This document shows, in pieces, positions 1 through 11,609 of a DNA stretch of 64,000 bases. Below the pieces are notes generated by a model, which was not told where the DNA came from, did no database searches, and saw nothing but the letters and a program-made list of their open reading frames with translations. The first letter of the stretch is position 1. Every line of letters begins with the position of its first letter. The DNA is from Euglena gracilis (taxonomy: Eukaryota; Euglenida; Euglenophyceae; Euglenales): NCBI GenBank assembly GCA_039621445.1, contig CP154955.1, positions 30,821,471 through 30,885,470 on the forward strand. The letters run 5' to 3'. The position numbers and the translations under genes were made by a program.

Positions 1-3000
1 CGCAACCTGACCTTCGTCCCCACCGCCCCCTGCCTCCTCACCGGCGTCCTGCTGAAGTGGGCCCTTCGCCCCAACGACCGCCTGCAGCAAGGTGTGTCCT
101 GCGCCCGGCGGCCCATGCACCATCCCTGTGCCAGCCAGCCCCCCCCCCCCCAGACATGCCCAAACCTCAGCAAGTGCGGCGCCATATGTCAGCCCCACCG
201 CAGAGCCACACACCCGGCGGAGGAGCGGCCGAGTGAACCGCACGTGTTCCCGTCCCACGTTCAAGGGTTTTCCTGAGGGGAACTCTGTGCGTCAACTGTC
301 TCCTCCCCACCTTGCCTCCGCTGTTGGGTTGTCTGGCTCCCCTCCTTTTTTTTCCCTTTCCGGGCAGTCATCCAACGGCGGTGGCAGGGGCTGGGGCTCA
401 CCTCCACGCTGGCCGACGTGGGCATGCACGTCCGGCGCACCGACAAGGTGACAGAGAACGGTGCGCCGCCCTGCCTCTGTTTGGAGCGGAGGGCCTCAAC
501 AAGAATTGCACAAGAAAGGTCTTTCCACTGGCATTGTTTCGCTTCGCGGCAGAGGTGTGGCTTCATGTGGAACATAAATGCCATGCGAACACCAGCCATG
601 GCTGTCCATACGCTCCCCCCCCCCCGTCAGAGGCGCAACAATATGACCTGCGGTACTACATGATGCATGTGGACCACTTTGTGGGGCCCACCACATACCA
701 CCATGCGTCGTACGGCCGCCGCTACGACAAGCACGTGTTCGTCATGACGGACTCCAGCGTCGCCAGCGAGGTGGAGCTGTTCCCGGAGTACAACTTCACG
801 GTTGCATTGCCGACGGAGGTGCTTCCCAGTCTGTGCTAATTGCCCCAAATGGTACATGCAATGGTGGGGGGTTCAGCAGCACACATGGATGCAAACTGCG
901 TTGCAGAAATATTGAAGACACCCTGAAAGTACTGGGAACCCCATGGAAATTAGTTATGGTTGATTAGCTAATCTAAGGTTACGATTTAGGGGCAGGGTTA
1001 GGATCAAGGAGCTTTTAAAGGTTGGGAAATTGATAACCGCAATTTTTCCGCAATTTCCGCAATTCTCTGCAATTTTCCGCAATTTTCCGCAATTTTCCCT
1101 GCAATTCCCATAATTTTTTGGCAATTTCCCCGCATTTTCCCCCTCTTTCCGAAAAATTTTCCACATGAACCTGAAATCCAAGGAAAAATGAGTTCCGGCC
1201 ACTTCTCGGACGTTTCACAAGGACACCCTGGTGCTTTTTTTTTTTGCTATTTTGTTGCAAGTTTGCCAAAGTTTTCCAAATTTCACAAGTTTTGACAGAA
1301 TTTGGCAAATTTTCGCTTTTTTTTTAGATTTCTCACAAATGATGCAGGGAAATATTATTTGACTCGAAAAATTCGCAGACCAGATTTTATCTGAGACCAC
1401 AGTTTTCGTCAATTGTTTGCCATTTTTGGATTTTTCACCCAAGAACTTTTCTATTTCCAGAAGCAGGATGTTCCCAAAATTACAAAATCATTTGTTGAAA
1501 CAATGTGAGCAACGGCTCAAAATTTACACCGATGTTGCAAAATGGAAAAAGAATGTAAGTAAAAAATGTAAAAAAATTTAAGTCCCCGCCAGCAGACAAA
1601 AAAAAACAGCAAAACGTGACATCAGGTGAGGGCAAGGAGGGGGTCTGAAACATCAGCGTGCAGCAGTGTGCATTGGATGCATGCCATATTCCTTTTTGAT
1701 CCTGGGTAATTCATACGTTCAGAGGTTTTATTCCACTCATTCTGACTTTTCCTGTTGTATTTTCAATAATTTTTTTTATCAACTGTTGTATTTTCAATAA
1801 AATTTCAATTTTTTGAGCTGCACGCATTTTTGCAACTGTAGATAACCGGATAACTGCAGATGAATATGGATAATTATAGAAACCACAGACAAGTTTGACC
1901 TGCCAACTACGGATAGCGGAAATCCCTGCACCAATTTTTCCGCTTCTCTTTTTTTTTAAAAAAAAAACCCCACTTCCTTCTCTGATATCACCCTTCTTTT
2001 GTCACCAACAGCAGGGTTTCCCACAAATTCGTGCCATGAAAAATCATGAATAATCATGAACCTGCACGAATCTGGGGATTTTCCAAAACCACAAATGACC
2101 TCAAATAATCATGAACGACCACAAACAACCACGAATGATTATGAATGAGATATTCTCTTCTTCAGAAAGGATTCTGCTGAACGCCAACGTCGAGGTTTCC
2201 CCTTACATTTTGGGTGCAGAAAAGCTATCTGCATAGCACGCCAACTTTTTTGGGGCTCTGATAGCATCACTTCTTAAACTATTGGGGCCCGTTGGGCCAA
2301 AAAAATGGCACGTAAAATCATGTAAATCATGTATGACCATGAACATCAATTTTCCCAGAAATCATGTGAATCGACCAAAACCACATAAAGCCCGTTGTCC
2401 ACTGAAAATAGCTTTTCTATCAAGGGTTTTTCTTCCTCACAGGCTCACAGGGAAGACAAACTGGACGTGGGGCGATATTTGCTTTCCTCCTTTGCCCTTT
2501 CTGCCACCCTCTCCTCCGTGCTCTCCTCTCCTCCCCCTCTGGCTGTCCTGTTTTATTCCTGGTTTTATTAACGGGTTGTTGGTGTTGGGAAAGCTGGCAT
2601 GCTGCACAATATTGCACTGTCCTAGAAGTCAGAAGAGGATGACCAAGATGGTTGGGGCAAACTGCCAGCTGATATATCTATCTATCTATCTATCTATGAT
2701 ATATCTAACTATATGATATAAATAATATCTATATGCAATGATTGAATGATATAAATAATATCTATGATACATCTAAATATCCGTATATATGATATATAAA
2801 TATATATGCGTATAAATAGCTTTGCAATTTATACACATTTGTTGTTTGATGTGTTTGAAATTGCAGTGTGGGGCACCGGGACTGAGCGACCCTTCCAACA
2901 ACGGTGTTTGGTTGTGTTCGTCCGGCGGAATGGCTCTGTGGCTCTGCCGGCCTGTGTCTGTGTCTGTGGGCCCGCCTGTGTGCCGCCAGGCCCGGTCGGC

Positions 3001-3237
3001 GTGCCATGCACCACACACTGCCTCTGGGCCAGGGCCGCTGGGACCGGGAGAGCCTGGACTTCTTCCTCGCGGACGTGCTGTACCTCGCCCGGCTGCCGTA
3101 CTTCATCGGCACGCTGTCCAGCCAGGGCTCCCGCCTCGTGGCGGAGCTCCGGGCGGCGGGGCCTACCGGCGCCGACTCGTTCCGCACGATGGCCTCCCTG
3201 GACGCCGGGTACTACGCCCGGGACCCCGCCGCCGCCT
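1..3237 (+). CDS. GT23 (FUT8/NodZ-like) fucosyltransferase, 5'-truncated by the window
   Basis: Family members transfer fucose from GDP-fucose to glycans in the secretory pathway (FUT8) or to Nod factors (NodZ). Exons 1-91, 368-460, 631-800 and 3033-~3237 join in frame through GT-AG introns with phases 1, 1 and 0. Exon 2 encodes GMHVRRTDK, matching the GT23 donor-binding HxRRTDK motif. Exon 3 gives YYMMHVDHF, then VFVMTDSS and FPEYNFT, matching the family stretch that follows. Exon 4 gives WDRESLDFFLADV, then GTLSSQGSRLVAEL and SLDAGYY, matching the FUT8 segment TFSSQ...SLD..YY. The start lies upstream of the window. The 3' end is unsettled: a GT at 3238 could be a donor, and a weak downstream frame near 3765-3885 (MGIIRVVRRRAIEVGHF) may be a further exon. 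No SH3 domain was recognised. Confidence 0.82.
1036..1112. repeat. CCGCAATTTT minisatellite
   Basis: About seven units of (C)CGCAATTTT(C) with small changes, inside an intron of the fucosyltransferase gene. Confidence 0.9.
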
Positions 3238-4849
3238 GTGGGCGAGGGGGGAGGGGAGGACAGCGGCTCCAGCCTTCGCTGGGCTCCGCGCCGGCCGTTT
3301 CCATCCTTTTCGATCATTTATTTCATCATTTCATTTTTTTTGTGATGACCATTTTTGACACCTTCTGGTTGCGGAATGTGTTTCCGCCGGCCGGATTGTG
3401 GCGATCATGTGTGGCGGCTGGCATGGAGCACTGCCTGTGGGCGTCCAGGAGGGGAAGGGGTGAGGCTCTCCTGGTGGCCAGCAGGGTTCCGTTCGCAAAG
3501 GGGTGCAGGACCGGCAGCCGTGGCCCACGCCCAGGCCCCCGCCACTCATGGCCGGCGAACAGCGGCCCCGGGGGCAGGGGAGGCGGTGTCGCGGGTGGGC
3601 GGTGGGTTCCGGATGCCTTCCCAGACCGGGGGGGGGGGGCGTTGCCAGTCGCCTGGCTGGCGTCGCACCCTTGCTGGGCTCACAGGGGTTACCCGGCCCC
3701 TCTGCACTGGGAGGGGCGGCGGCCTGTGGCTGTCCCTTCGGCTCACCCCCCACTCGCCGGGGATGGGCATCATCCGCGTCGTCCGCCGTCGCGCCATCGA
3801 GGTCGGCCACTTCGCCGCCCCCCCACCCGGGGACGGGTGCGGTCGCCGCCCATTGGACGGGCTGGATGCGGGGGTGGAAGCCCCGTGACGCTCCTTTGGC
3901 CAAAGTGCAGCAGCATGGTGGGGAAAGCCGGCCGCATTCTCCTGGCGACGCATTGTGCTCTGGGCAAGGTTCACCTTTCAGGAAAATTGTTTGTTCTTTT
4001 ATTTTCTTTCTTTTCTTTTCTTTTTTTAGTGGAGAGGCTTGTATTCTTCTTCGAAAAATACCCATCTGCAGAATCTGAAAAATCATGCATTTTTAGAGTA
4101 TAGTTTTATTCCACACTGGCGTGACCCCTTCCCTCGGGGTGGGTTTTCGACAGCGGATGGCTGGGTTGGGGCTGCTATCCCCCCCCCCCCCCAGGGCCAG
4201 AGGGGGGCGGTGCACATTGTGTCAGGCAGGCCCTGGTGACGGCGGGCCGGAAAGTCAACCTGTGCTTTAGACCCCTTTGCCAAACTCAATGGCCCCATCT
4301 ACATTTTCTTTTTTCTTGCAACTGAGGCCAAACTTACCACGGAGCCGGGAGGTGCCCTCCACCATTGGGCCACGCCCCACCCCTCAAATGTTTGTTTGCC
4401 AAGAACTTGCCTCCGCAGCCGCCCCCGAGCACGGCGGTGATCACTGCGGGGCCGACGCCGTCGCCCTTGCCCCTGCAGCGCCACCGCCGGCCGGTGTTGC
4501 AAACCCGGCCCCGGAAGCGACCCGAGGCCCCAGCGCCAGCCAGGATTCGATAGAAGGAGGCTTACGTGTTGTGGGGTTGTGTTCGCCCCTGGGTAAACCA
4601 CCCTCCCCTCACTTGTCATGAGTCGACCCGGTACCGGAACCAGTACCCAGGACCCCTTAAAGTCAATTTTGTCCTTCTCCTCTCCTTTCTCCTTTCCTTT
4701 TGCGCCAAAAATTCTGGGCATTGTTGGCAGTTTTCTTCTTTCTCCCAGAAAGTGGGCAAAATGGCACTTTTGGCCCAGCACTTCGCAACGGACCGAAAAT
4801 CGGTCACACTGACCGCGCCACCGTTCAGGAGGGGGTGGGTGTCCGCCCC

Positions 4850-5310
4850 CGCCCTTCCCCCGATATCGAACCCTGGCCCCAGCCCCTGCCCTGGCCTCAG
4901 CCCCAGCTCACTCACCCATTCCATCCCCGGCACAATCTCCACCGCCGCCTCCAGCTGAGCCGCCCATTCTTAGCCCCGCCCCATCCCCGCTTCCATCCCC
5001 GGCGCTGTCGCCCACTCCGCCCCCAGTCCTGTCGCCCGCCCCACACATGGAAAACTCTCCGGCTCTGCCCCCGGCGAAGTCCCCTGCGAAGAACCCCGCA
5101 ACGAAGCTGCCTCCGTCCCCGCCCTCCGCTGTTCCACCCCTGGCCCCTTCAGCATCACCAATGCAGTCACGGCTTCCACCACCCGGCCCATGGCAAGCCC
5201 AGCCACCGACTGGGGCACTGGCCGGGCAGGCACCTGCCCATATACCGGCCCAGGCACCCCAGGCACCAGCCGGTCTGTCTGCAGCGCTGAATGCCACCCT
5301 GTCGCCTTGA
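4850..5310. repeat. C-rich degenerate minisatellite, Pro/Ala-coding if translated
   Basis: Runs of imperfect units of the type CCCCGCCCCATCCCCG occur with varying spacing. On the + strand one frame reads as a Pro/Ala/Ser-rich peptide ending at 5310; on the - strand the same DNA reads as Gly/Asp/Ala repeats (AGDGSGDGAG). Opposite-strand low-complexity frames of similar length suggest that the repeat, not coding selection, keeps the frames open. Confidence 0.45.
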
Positions 5311-5949
5311 CGGCTGGCCTCCTGACCCCCAGGCACCGTCACCCGCTGTGCCTTCGCGAGTCCTCAGTCCTGCTGTGTGTCCCTTCAAACATTGGCAAGG
5401 CATATATGCATAACGGGTGAGTGCAGCCCACCGGACAATATTCTTCACATAACTGGGCAGGGTCCAAATACACCTGCTCCTCCTGGCACATTTTCTTCAA
5501 ATTCGATTTGCATGCGTTTGTGCATATAGTTAACTCCATGATTGTATGATTCAGGTGAACAGTTGTTTGTGTGTATGTGTGTGTGTGTGTGTGCGTGTGC
5601 GAGAGAGAGTTTTGCAAATAATTTGGCTGTGTCTTTGCTCTTGGCTGTGGCCTCACAACTTGTCTGGAAATAAGAACGGTTCCAATAACTTATTCTTGTC
5701 ACAATTTGATTCTCAATGCTCAAAAATTTTCTGCTGCAAGGGTTTCGTGGTATGAAATGGGACATCTTCACATCGCCAAAGCAATTTGATATAATTATGT
5801 GTGATGTCATGTCGAGTGCAAGTCATTGGAGAACCTAGGGCAGGAAAATACTAGGGAAAATGGGACGTGCCCAAGTAGCTTTGGGAAATGCTGCTCTGGG
5901 TATGTTGGTGTGCATTGTGTGGAGATCCAAATGCATCAGCATATACATA

Positions 5950-5950
<1 letters not shown>

Positions 5951-5980
<30 letters not shown>

Positions 5981-6045
5981 TGGATGGATGGATGGATGGA
6001 TGGATGGATGGATGGATGGATGGATGGATGGATGGATGTTTGTAT
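5951..6045. repeat. GTAT then GGAT tetranucleotide microsatellite
   Basis: About six GTAT units pass into about fifteen GGAT units and then return to GTAT. It lies just upstream of the first fold-back element. Confidence 0.95.
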
Positions 6046-6077
6046 GTATGTGTGTACATACATGTGTATGTGGCATA

Positions 6078-6395
6078 TGTTTATTTGAGCCCCTCTGACT
6101 GGGGGGGGGGGGGGCTCAACTAAACATCCGGGACGGTGGGTGATACTTTTTCGGAAAGGTGCTTATAGGGTTATTGAAGGAGTGGGGTTAGGGCTGAGAT
6201 GTCGGCCTAAAGTTAGGCTTAGCTTCTGGCCAAACTTTGGTCTTAAAGTTAGGCCAGCGGTCAGCTAAATCCCAACCCTAACCCTATTCCTATAAGCATC
6301 TTTCCAAAAAAGTGTCACCCTCCATGCTGGATGTTTAGTTGAGCCACCCCCACCCTCTTCCGGTCAGGGGGTAGCTAAACTGAATTTATGCCATA
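6078..6395. mobile_element. Fold-back (MITE-like) element, copy 1
   Basis: The stretch GGCTCAACTAAACATCC near 6112 is repeated in inverted orientation (GGATGTTTAGTTGAGCC) near 6338. The similarity runs inward through GGGTGA..CTTTTT.GGAAAG.TGCTTATAGG to a centre with the inverted motifs CCTAAAGTTAGG and CTTAAAGTTAGGCC. Outer flanks are also loosely inverted (GACTGGGG against CCGGTCAGGGG). No ORF is inside. The layout is that of a palindromic non-autonomous DNA element. Confidence 0.7.
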
Positions 6396-6397
6396 TA

Positions 6398-6718
6398 TGT
6401 AATTTATGGCATATGTCGAGTTCAGCTACCCCCCTACCCACTTGGGGGGGGAGTGGTAGTAAAACTGGAGGGTGATAAGTGATTCTGCATGAAAAGTGTT
6501 TTAGGGGTTATTGACGGGAATGGGTAGGGTTGGGGGGCAGGCCTAAAGTTAGGCCTAACTCCTTACCCAACTTTGGTCTTTAAGTTCGGCCAGAAGGTAG
6601 GGCTAAGTCTTCAATAGCACTGAACACACCTTTCCGAAAACTTTCACGACCCATGCCAGAAGTTGAGTTCACCCCCCCCCCCCCGACCAGGAAGGTAGAT
6701 GAACTTAGCATCGCCATA
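6398..6718. mobile_element. Fold-back (MITE-like) element, copy 2, diverged relative of copy 1
   Basis: Ends are inverted: ATTTATGGC-AT..GAGTTCAGCTACC on the left and, on the right, the complement of ATTTATGGCGATGCTAAGTTCATCTACC. The centre again carries GGCCTAAAGTTAGGCC and CTTTAAGTTCGGCC, as in copy 1. The two copies lie almost end to end. Confidence 0.65.
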
Positions 6719-6921
6719 AATACAAACACATGTGTACAAACATGTTGAAAAAAACACATAACCATCAAAAAAGTTTCTCAACAAAAGCTCTCCAAGTTGT
6801 TGTTTTGTTTTTGTTATTTAGTGGCATGCGCGTGTGTGTGGGTCTGTGTGTGCGCGCGTGTTTGTGCATCCGGATCGCCCTTTTTCCTGTCCAGCTGCGT
6901 CCCCTCCCTGCCCTCAGCCCC

Positions 6922-9900
6922 ATGGAGTGCGGCGCGGCTGCCGCGGCCAGTTTCGCCCTCTGCACTGGGCTGTACGGCGCCGCCGACGCCTGCTCCTCGC
7001 GGTGGCACCCGCCGACCTACGCCGCCGACAAGCCGGAGCGCCGCATCCTGTGGAACACCACCGCCGTCGCGGTGTACCCGGGGCTGGTGGTGCCGTGGCT
7101 CGCGCTGGCCGGGTCTCGGCAGTTCTATGCCGAGGCCGGCCTGACGATGGTCGGCCCCGCGAACCGATGGTTATGGCTAGCCCTGGCCCAGGCCGCCCCT
7201 GTGTGATTTTTTTTAAGGGAATAGCGGTGCCCCTGTTGTTCGGCAATTTGAGTATGAATCAGTGCCCTTTGAACTGTTTACGTGTCATTCTTTGTAAGCA
7301 GGGGTTATTAGTGATTAATACCCATCTTTGCCGTTGATTGCATGCCATGTTCGGCATTGGGAGACTGATGACAATCTTTACGAACCATTTCGTTCTTGCC
7401 GTTGTTGCCGGCCGCCTTCTTGCGGTTCATTATCCCCCCCCCCCTTCCCAAGGCGGCCTGTCCATGGCCTGTCCCTGGGGTACATGGCGTTCGACACGGT
7501 GATGATGCTGTGGTACCGGGGGCCGCTGCGGAAGGCGCTTCGGCCGGCGCTGTATCAGCAGCTGCTGTGGCACCACGGCCTGCCTAGAGCAGTGTGGGAA
7601 CGCCCTGAAGGAGGTGGGCTGGGAGGGGGTGGGGCCATTCCATTGCGTAGGAGTGAGCGCCCAGCCAATAGAAGTAACTGCCTGGTTCTTGTGCTCAACC
7701 TCCAGAATGGTTTGCTCGAAAAGACAAAGGTGGCCCGGCACTGGAAATCTTTTCTGAAGAACATTTTTCAGACTCCATTGACTTTGAGCCATTTTGGCTG
7801 GAGTGGAGTGACCCAACCCTTGCGGGGGTCAAAGAGTGGTTTTTTGAAAGTAAATGGAGAAAGTGATCTTTTGCACTTCCCATCAGGTCTCTGTTTGAGG
7901 ACGTCATGCGCCCGGGTGGGGGCGGTGGGTGCTACGGGCAGGCAGACACTTTCGACCCCTAGGGGGATGGGTTTGGATGTGGCGCCACATCACACCAAAG
8001 AATGGTCGTTTCCAAGAACGGGACGACTGGACCAGGACCCAACGCCGTCCCTCCTCAGGGGGGAGGGTCGCCTACTGTGGGCAGGCAACCCCAGAGCTCA
8101 CCCCTCGATGGAAAGAGGCCGGCTCCCCAAAATGCCCTGGGCCCGTCCCTCTTGATCTGGCCCTATGCCTTCGCCGGGGAGCGGGCGGTGCTGGCCGTGG
8201 CCTACTTCCTCTTCACGGAGGTCAGCAACATCTTCCTCAACACCCGGTGTGGCCCCGAGGTCCGCTTGGCTTCCATTCCGCTCCGTTTTATTGGGATCAG
8301 GAGCACAGGCTTCTTTTTTCAAGGAAGTGCGCATCCCCGGGAGGGGGGTGGATGCTACAGATAGGCAGGGGGTTGGGCATTTTCGACCCCCCGGGGGCCC
8401 TGGGGAGGGGGTAGGGTTTTGGGTGGAAGGTTTTGGGGGCAGGGCGGTCCATAAGGGACGGGATTTTTTTTTTTAGTTAAGGACCGCCCCTTGAGGACCG
8501 CCCCCCCCCCCCAATACACAGAAACTCGAAAAATTGGACCCAAAAAATTTTTCCGGTGCCTTCGGCGCCGGGTGTTTTTTTTTGACCCATTTTGGGACCC
8601 ATATGGGAGGTCCCCCCAAAAAACCCCTCAAAACCCCATTTTTTCACACCTTCCAAAAATTCAACATTTTCTCAAAAATTTAGTTTTGAGAGGTTTTTTG
8701 AAGCAAAAAAAGCCATTGAAAATCCAAAAAATTTCCAAGAGAAAAAAATGTCAGTAAAATTTCGACTGTGCCAAAATTTGGTCACTTTTTTTGACCTTAA
8801 ATTTAACCCTGCAATCTTTGAGATTTTTTTGTGAAAAAAATGTGGGTTTCCATCAAAAAATCATGTACCGGGGGGGGGGAATTGGAGGCCGAAAAAACTG
8901 ATTGGGGAAAAATTGGCGTACAGAAATCCTGCCAATTTTTTCCGGCCTTTTTTTTTGAAAATCCTGCCAATTTTTTCCCATTTTCCCCCAATTTTTTGGT
9001 TGCCATGGAAGAAATCTTGCCATAACTGGACGTTTTCACATAAAAAATCCTGCCAATTTTTTCCGGGCTGTTTTCAGGTTTGGCACCAATTTTTTCGGCT
9101 TTCAATTTTGTCGGTTCTAATTCTAGCCCCAATTCCTCCCCCTCCCCCCCGGTATTTTGGGTTCATTTTTCAAAAAATTTTCAAAAAATTTTCAGCCCAA
9201 ATCCCCCGTTTTCCCGAAATTGGTGAAAATGCTGCCCAAAATGTTGCCCAAACCCCAAGCCCCATTTTTTTTTTCACACCTTCTAAAATTTTAACATTTT
9301 TCAAAACTTTGATTTTGAGAGATTTTGGAAGCAAAAAAATGCCACTGAAAATCCAAAAAATTTTCAAGGAAAAAAATGTTCCAAAATTTGGTCCCATTTT
9401 TTTTGACTTGCATTTTTTTGACCGCCCTCCTAAAAACTATTTTCAACTCTACAATTTTGGAGATTTTTTTTGGGAAAAAATGTGATTTTCTATCAAAAAA
9501 CCATGTATTTTGGGTTCATTTTTCAAAATGATTTTCAAAAAAATTTTCCCCGGCCAAAATCCCCTTTTCCTTATTTTTTTGTTTGAAGTGTATGGGGACA
9601 GGATTATTTTTTTTTGCTTAAGGACCGCCCTGTTTGGGGGTAGTGCTATAGCACCCCCCCCCCCCCCCGGTGCCGAAGGCATCGGGGGGGGGGGGGCAGA
9701 AAATGGAAAATCGGCTTGGTCGGCAGGCACCGGGGTCCAAAAAACCGACCCTGGGGGGGGGGTGCCTGCTATGGGCAGGCACCCATAGCACAAGGCATCC
9801 CTCGGAGTTAGTTAAAAGAAAAGAAAAAGGAAGCCTAATCAGGAGTGATGACGTAAATTGGAGCGCATCCTTCCACCCCCACATACCCCCACACCCCCAG

Positions 9901-11609
9901 CAACAGCAAATCCCCTCAAACCCCCTCACACACCTCCCCACAAATCCCCGCCCCACACCTCCCTCCCATGCTGGGATTTCTGCCTTGCCTGGGAGGGGGG
10001 AGGTGCCCCTCCTGTACCCAGAACCAAAAACAAGGCTCTTTCCATACCACCCGCACACCACACCCCACAGCACCTCATATATGACCCCCCCACACACGCC
10101 ACACAGTACCCCACAGTACGTCACTTCACTCCACTCTGTGCCATCGTCCCAGTATCTGTTTCTCAGCAACAGCAAGCAGGCGTTCTCTTCCATTTGCTGC
10201 TTTCTGTTGCTGTGCTTCGCGTTGGGATACGGCTTGTAAGTGTTCCTTTTTTGTGGAATTCTTTGGATAGGCTGTTGCAGGGAGGCACCCATCAAATGGG
10301 GTTGTTTCCCTACCCCGCCGGTTTGGGGGTAGCCAGGGACTTGCAGTGGGCCTACCTGTCTGCTCAGGTGGTTCATGGCAGAGATGGGCATCACTGGCCC
10401 TGTGCTGGTGACAGTCAACGCACTGCTGTTTGTGACCAGGCTGAATTTTCAAGCCGTCCTTTCTGACAGGCACCCAAGAGGAGCACAGTCTGCCGCCACG
10501 GAAGGGTGCACAGCCAGAAATGCTCAACAGGCTCTCTGGCAAAATGCCCAAATGTCCAGGAAAGGCGCCCAATCCTGGTCCAAATTTCTTCCGGCCCAAC
10601 CCATACCGAAGGGTCTTACATCGAAGGGTCTTACACCCTCCAAGGCCAAAAATCTGTTACTGTCCAGCCGACCTTTGGGCTGGGCAGGAAAATCCATCGA
10701 TGGGGGGAAGGGGGCTGGAAGATGGTTGCTGGCTGATTGTCCCATCCACCCATCCCTGGGGGGGGGGCGTCCCCTCCAGCTGAAGCGACGCTCTGAGCGG
10801 CTTTGTGGGCGGTGGAAGTGGGTTAAGGGTCAAAAAAATGGGTGAATAGGTCTTTTTTTCAAGCAAGCCCAAGTTTCCCAGCCTCTGCTCAGATCCCTCT
10901 CCCTTGGGGGACATCACCGACACCCCAATGCTTTCAAATCCAGCCTCTTCGCAACGTACACCCTCGTCCGCATTGTCCCGGTCCCGGGGGTGCTTTATGC
11001 GCTGTGGCGCTCCTCCCAGAGTCCCGCCCTGCCTCGTACTAACGCCGACGCACCGCCAGAATCCCGTTGCCAGGAAGTGTACAAACCTTTGCCGAACACC
11101 GCGGCGCAATCCTGGCAGGGACCTTATGGGCGTGCAGTTGGGGGGGGGGGGACGGAACGAGTTGAGTTGTCAGGAGCCCGCGGAAATGTGGACGATGCCG
11201 CCCCCTCCGTGTACAACATATATGTATACACATATACAATACACATTTATACACCTATACATACACATATAGAACATACATTTATACACGCCATTCATGC
11301 ACACATAAACGGGATGGCCGCTGGAGCCCGCACGGAATTTGCGCACATCCCTGTTGGCCTCGTTGCCAGTGGGTGCCCCTCCCCCCAAACAACACACCAC
11401 CAAAGGGGGGGGGTGGCATTGTGCCAGCGCTGCGGGGACGGGCGGGGCGGGGCCCTGCGGGGGACTGGGCGGAGTTCAGCGGGCTGCAGCGGCTGGTTTC
11501 CACCACCATCCTCATCCCCCTCGCCCTCAACCTGTTCTGGTACTCCCTCATGGTGAAGGGGCTGCGGGCCGTCCTGAGGGGCGGCGCCAAGGCCAACGCC
11601 CAGCCGTAA
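6922..11609 (+). CDS. TLC-domain (TRAM/LAG1/CLN8-type) multipass membrane protein
   Basis: Exons: 6922-7188 (start ATG, MECGAAAAASF), 7478-~7584, ~8140-8246, 10893-11014, 11458-11609 (stop TAA). The length is roughly 240-250 residues, usual for small TLC proteins. Landmarks: a first hydrophobic stretch around AVYPGLVVPWLALAG; the second helix WLWLALA/GYMAFDTVMMLWY, formed only when the nonconventional intron is removed; the LWHHGL histidine pair typical of TLC domains; FLFTEVSNIFLNTR, matching the family (L/F)TE(V/M)S..F.N.R motif; LFATYTLVRIVP; and a last helix, STTILIPLALNLFWYSLMV, before a basic tail. Introns 1 and 4 are nonconventional, intron 3 is GT-AG, and intron 2 (after HHGL) is not resolved. 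TLC proteins act in ER/plasma-membrane lipid synthesis or sensing; the substrate here is unknown. Confidence 0.83.
7189..7477 (+). other. Nonconventional intron, CAGG...CCTG (TLC gene intron 1)
   Basis: Removing exactly CAGG...CCTG joins codons in phase 0 and completes a transmembrane helix (LALA/GYMAF). There is no GT or AG at the ends. CAGG and CCTG are complementary, so the intron ends can pair. Confidence 0.75.
11015..11457 (+). other. Probable nonconventional intron (TLC gene intron 4)
   Basis: The upstream exon ends with one base of a codon in ...TGGCGCTCCT, and the downstream exon resumes CGGGGGACTGG, giving WRSSGDWAEF. The intron begins CCCAGAG and ends GCCCTG; the ends pair through CAG/CTG. 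It holds a poly-G tract and ACATAT repeats. The exact edge may shift by a base or two. Confidence 0.55.

Larger units (their letters stand above)
3238..6921. other. Spacer or 3' intron/UTR: no confident gene
   Basis: No exon is supported here beyond the possible fucosyltransferase tail. About 3430-3890 is GC-rich and open in several frames. About 4280-5310 is C-rich and Pro/Ala-coding by composition. The remainder holds a GT tract (5567-5600), GTAT/GGAT tetranucleotides (5951-6045) and two fold-back repeats. Confidence 0.5.

Noticed and set aside
4908-5342. Gly/Asp-rich minus-strand ORF (AGDGSGDGAG repeats)
   Set aside because: It arises from the C-rich degenerate repeat; equally long frames exist on the + strand.
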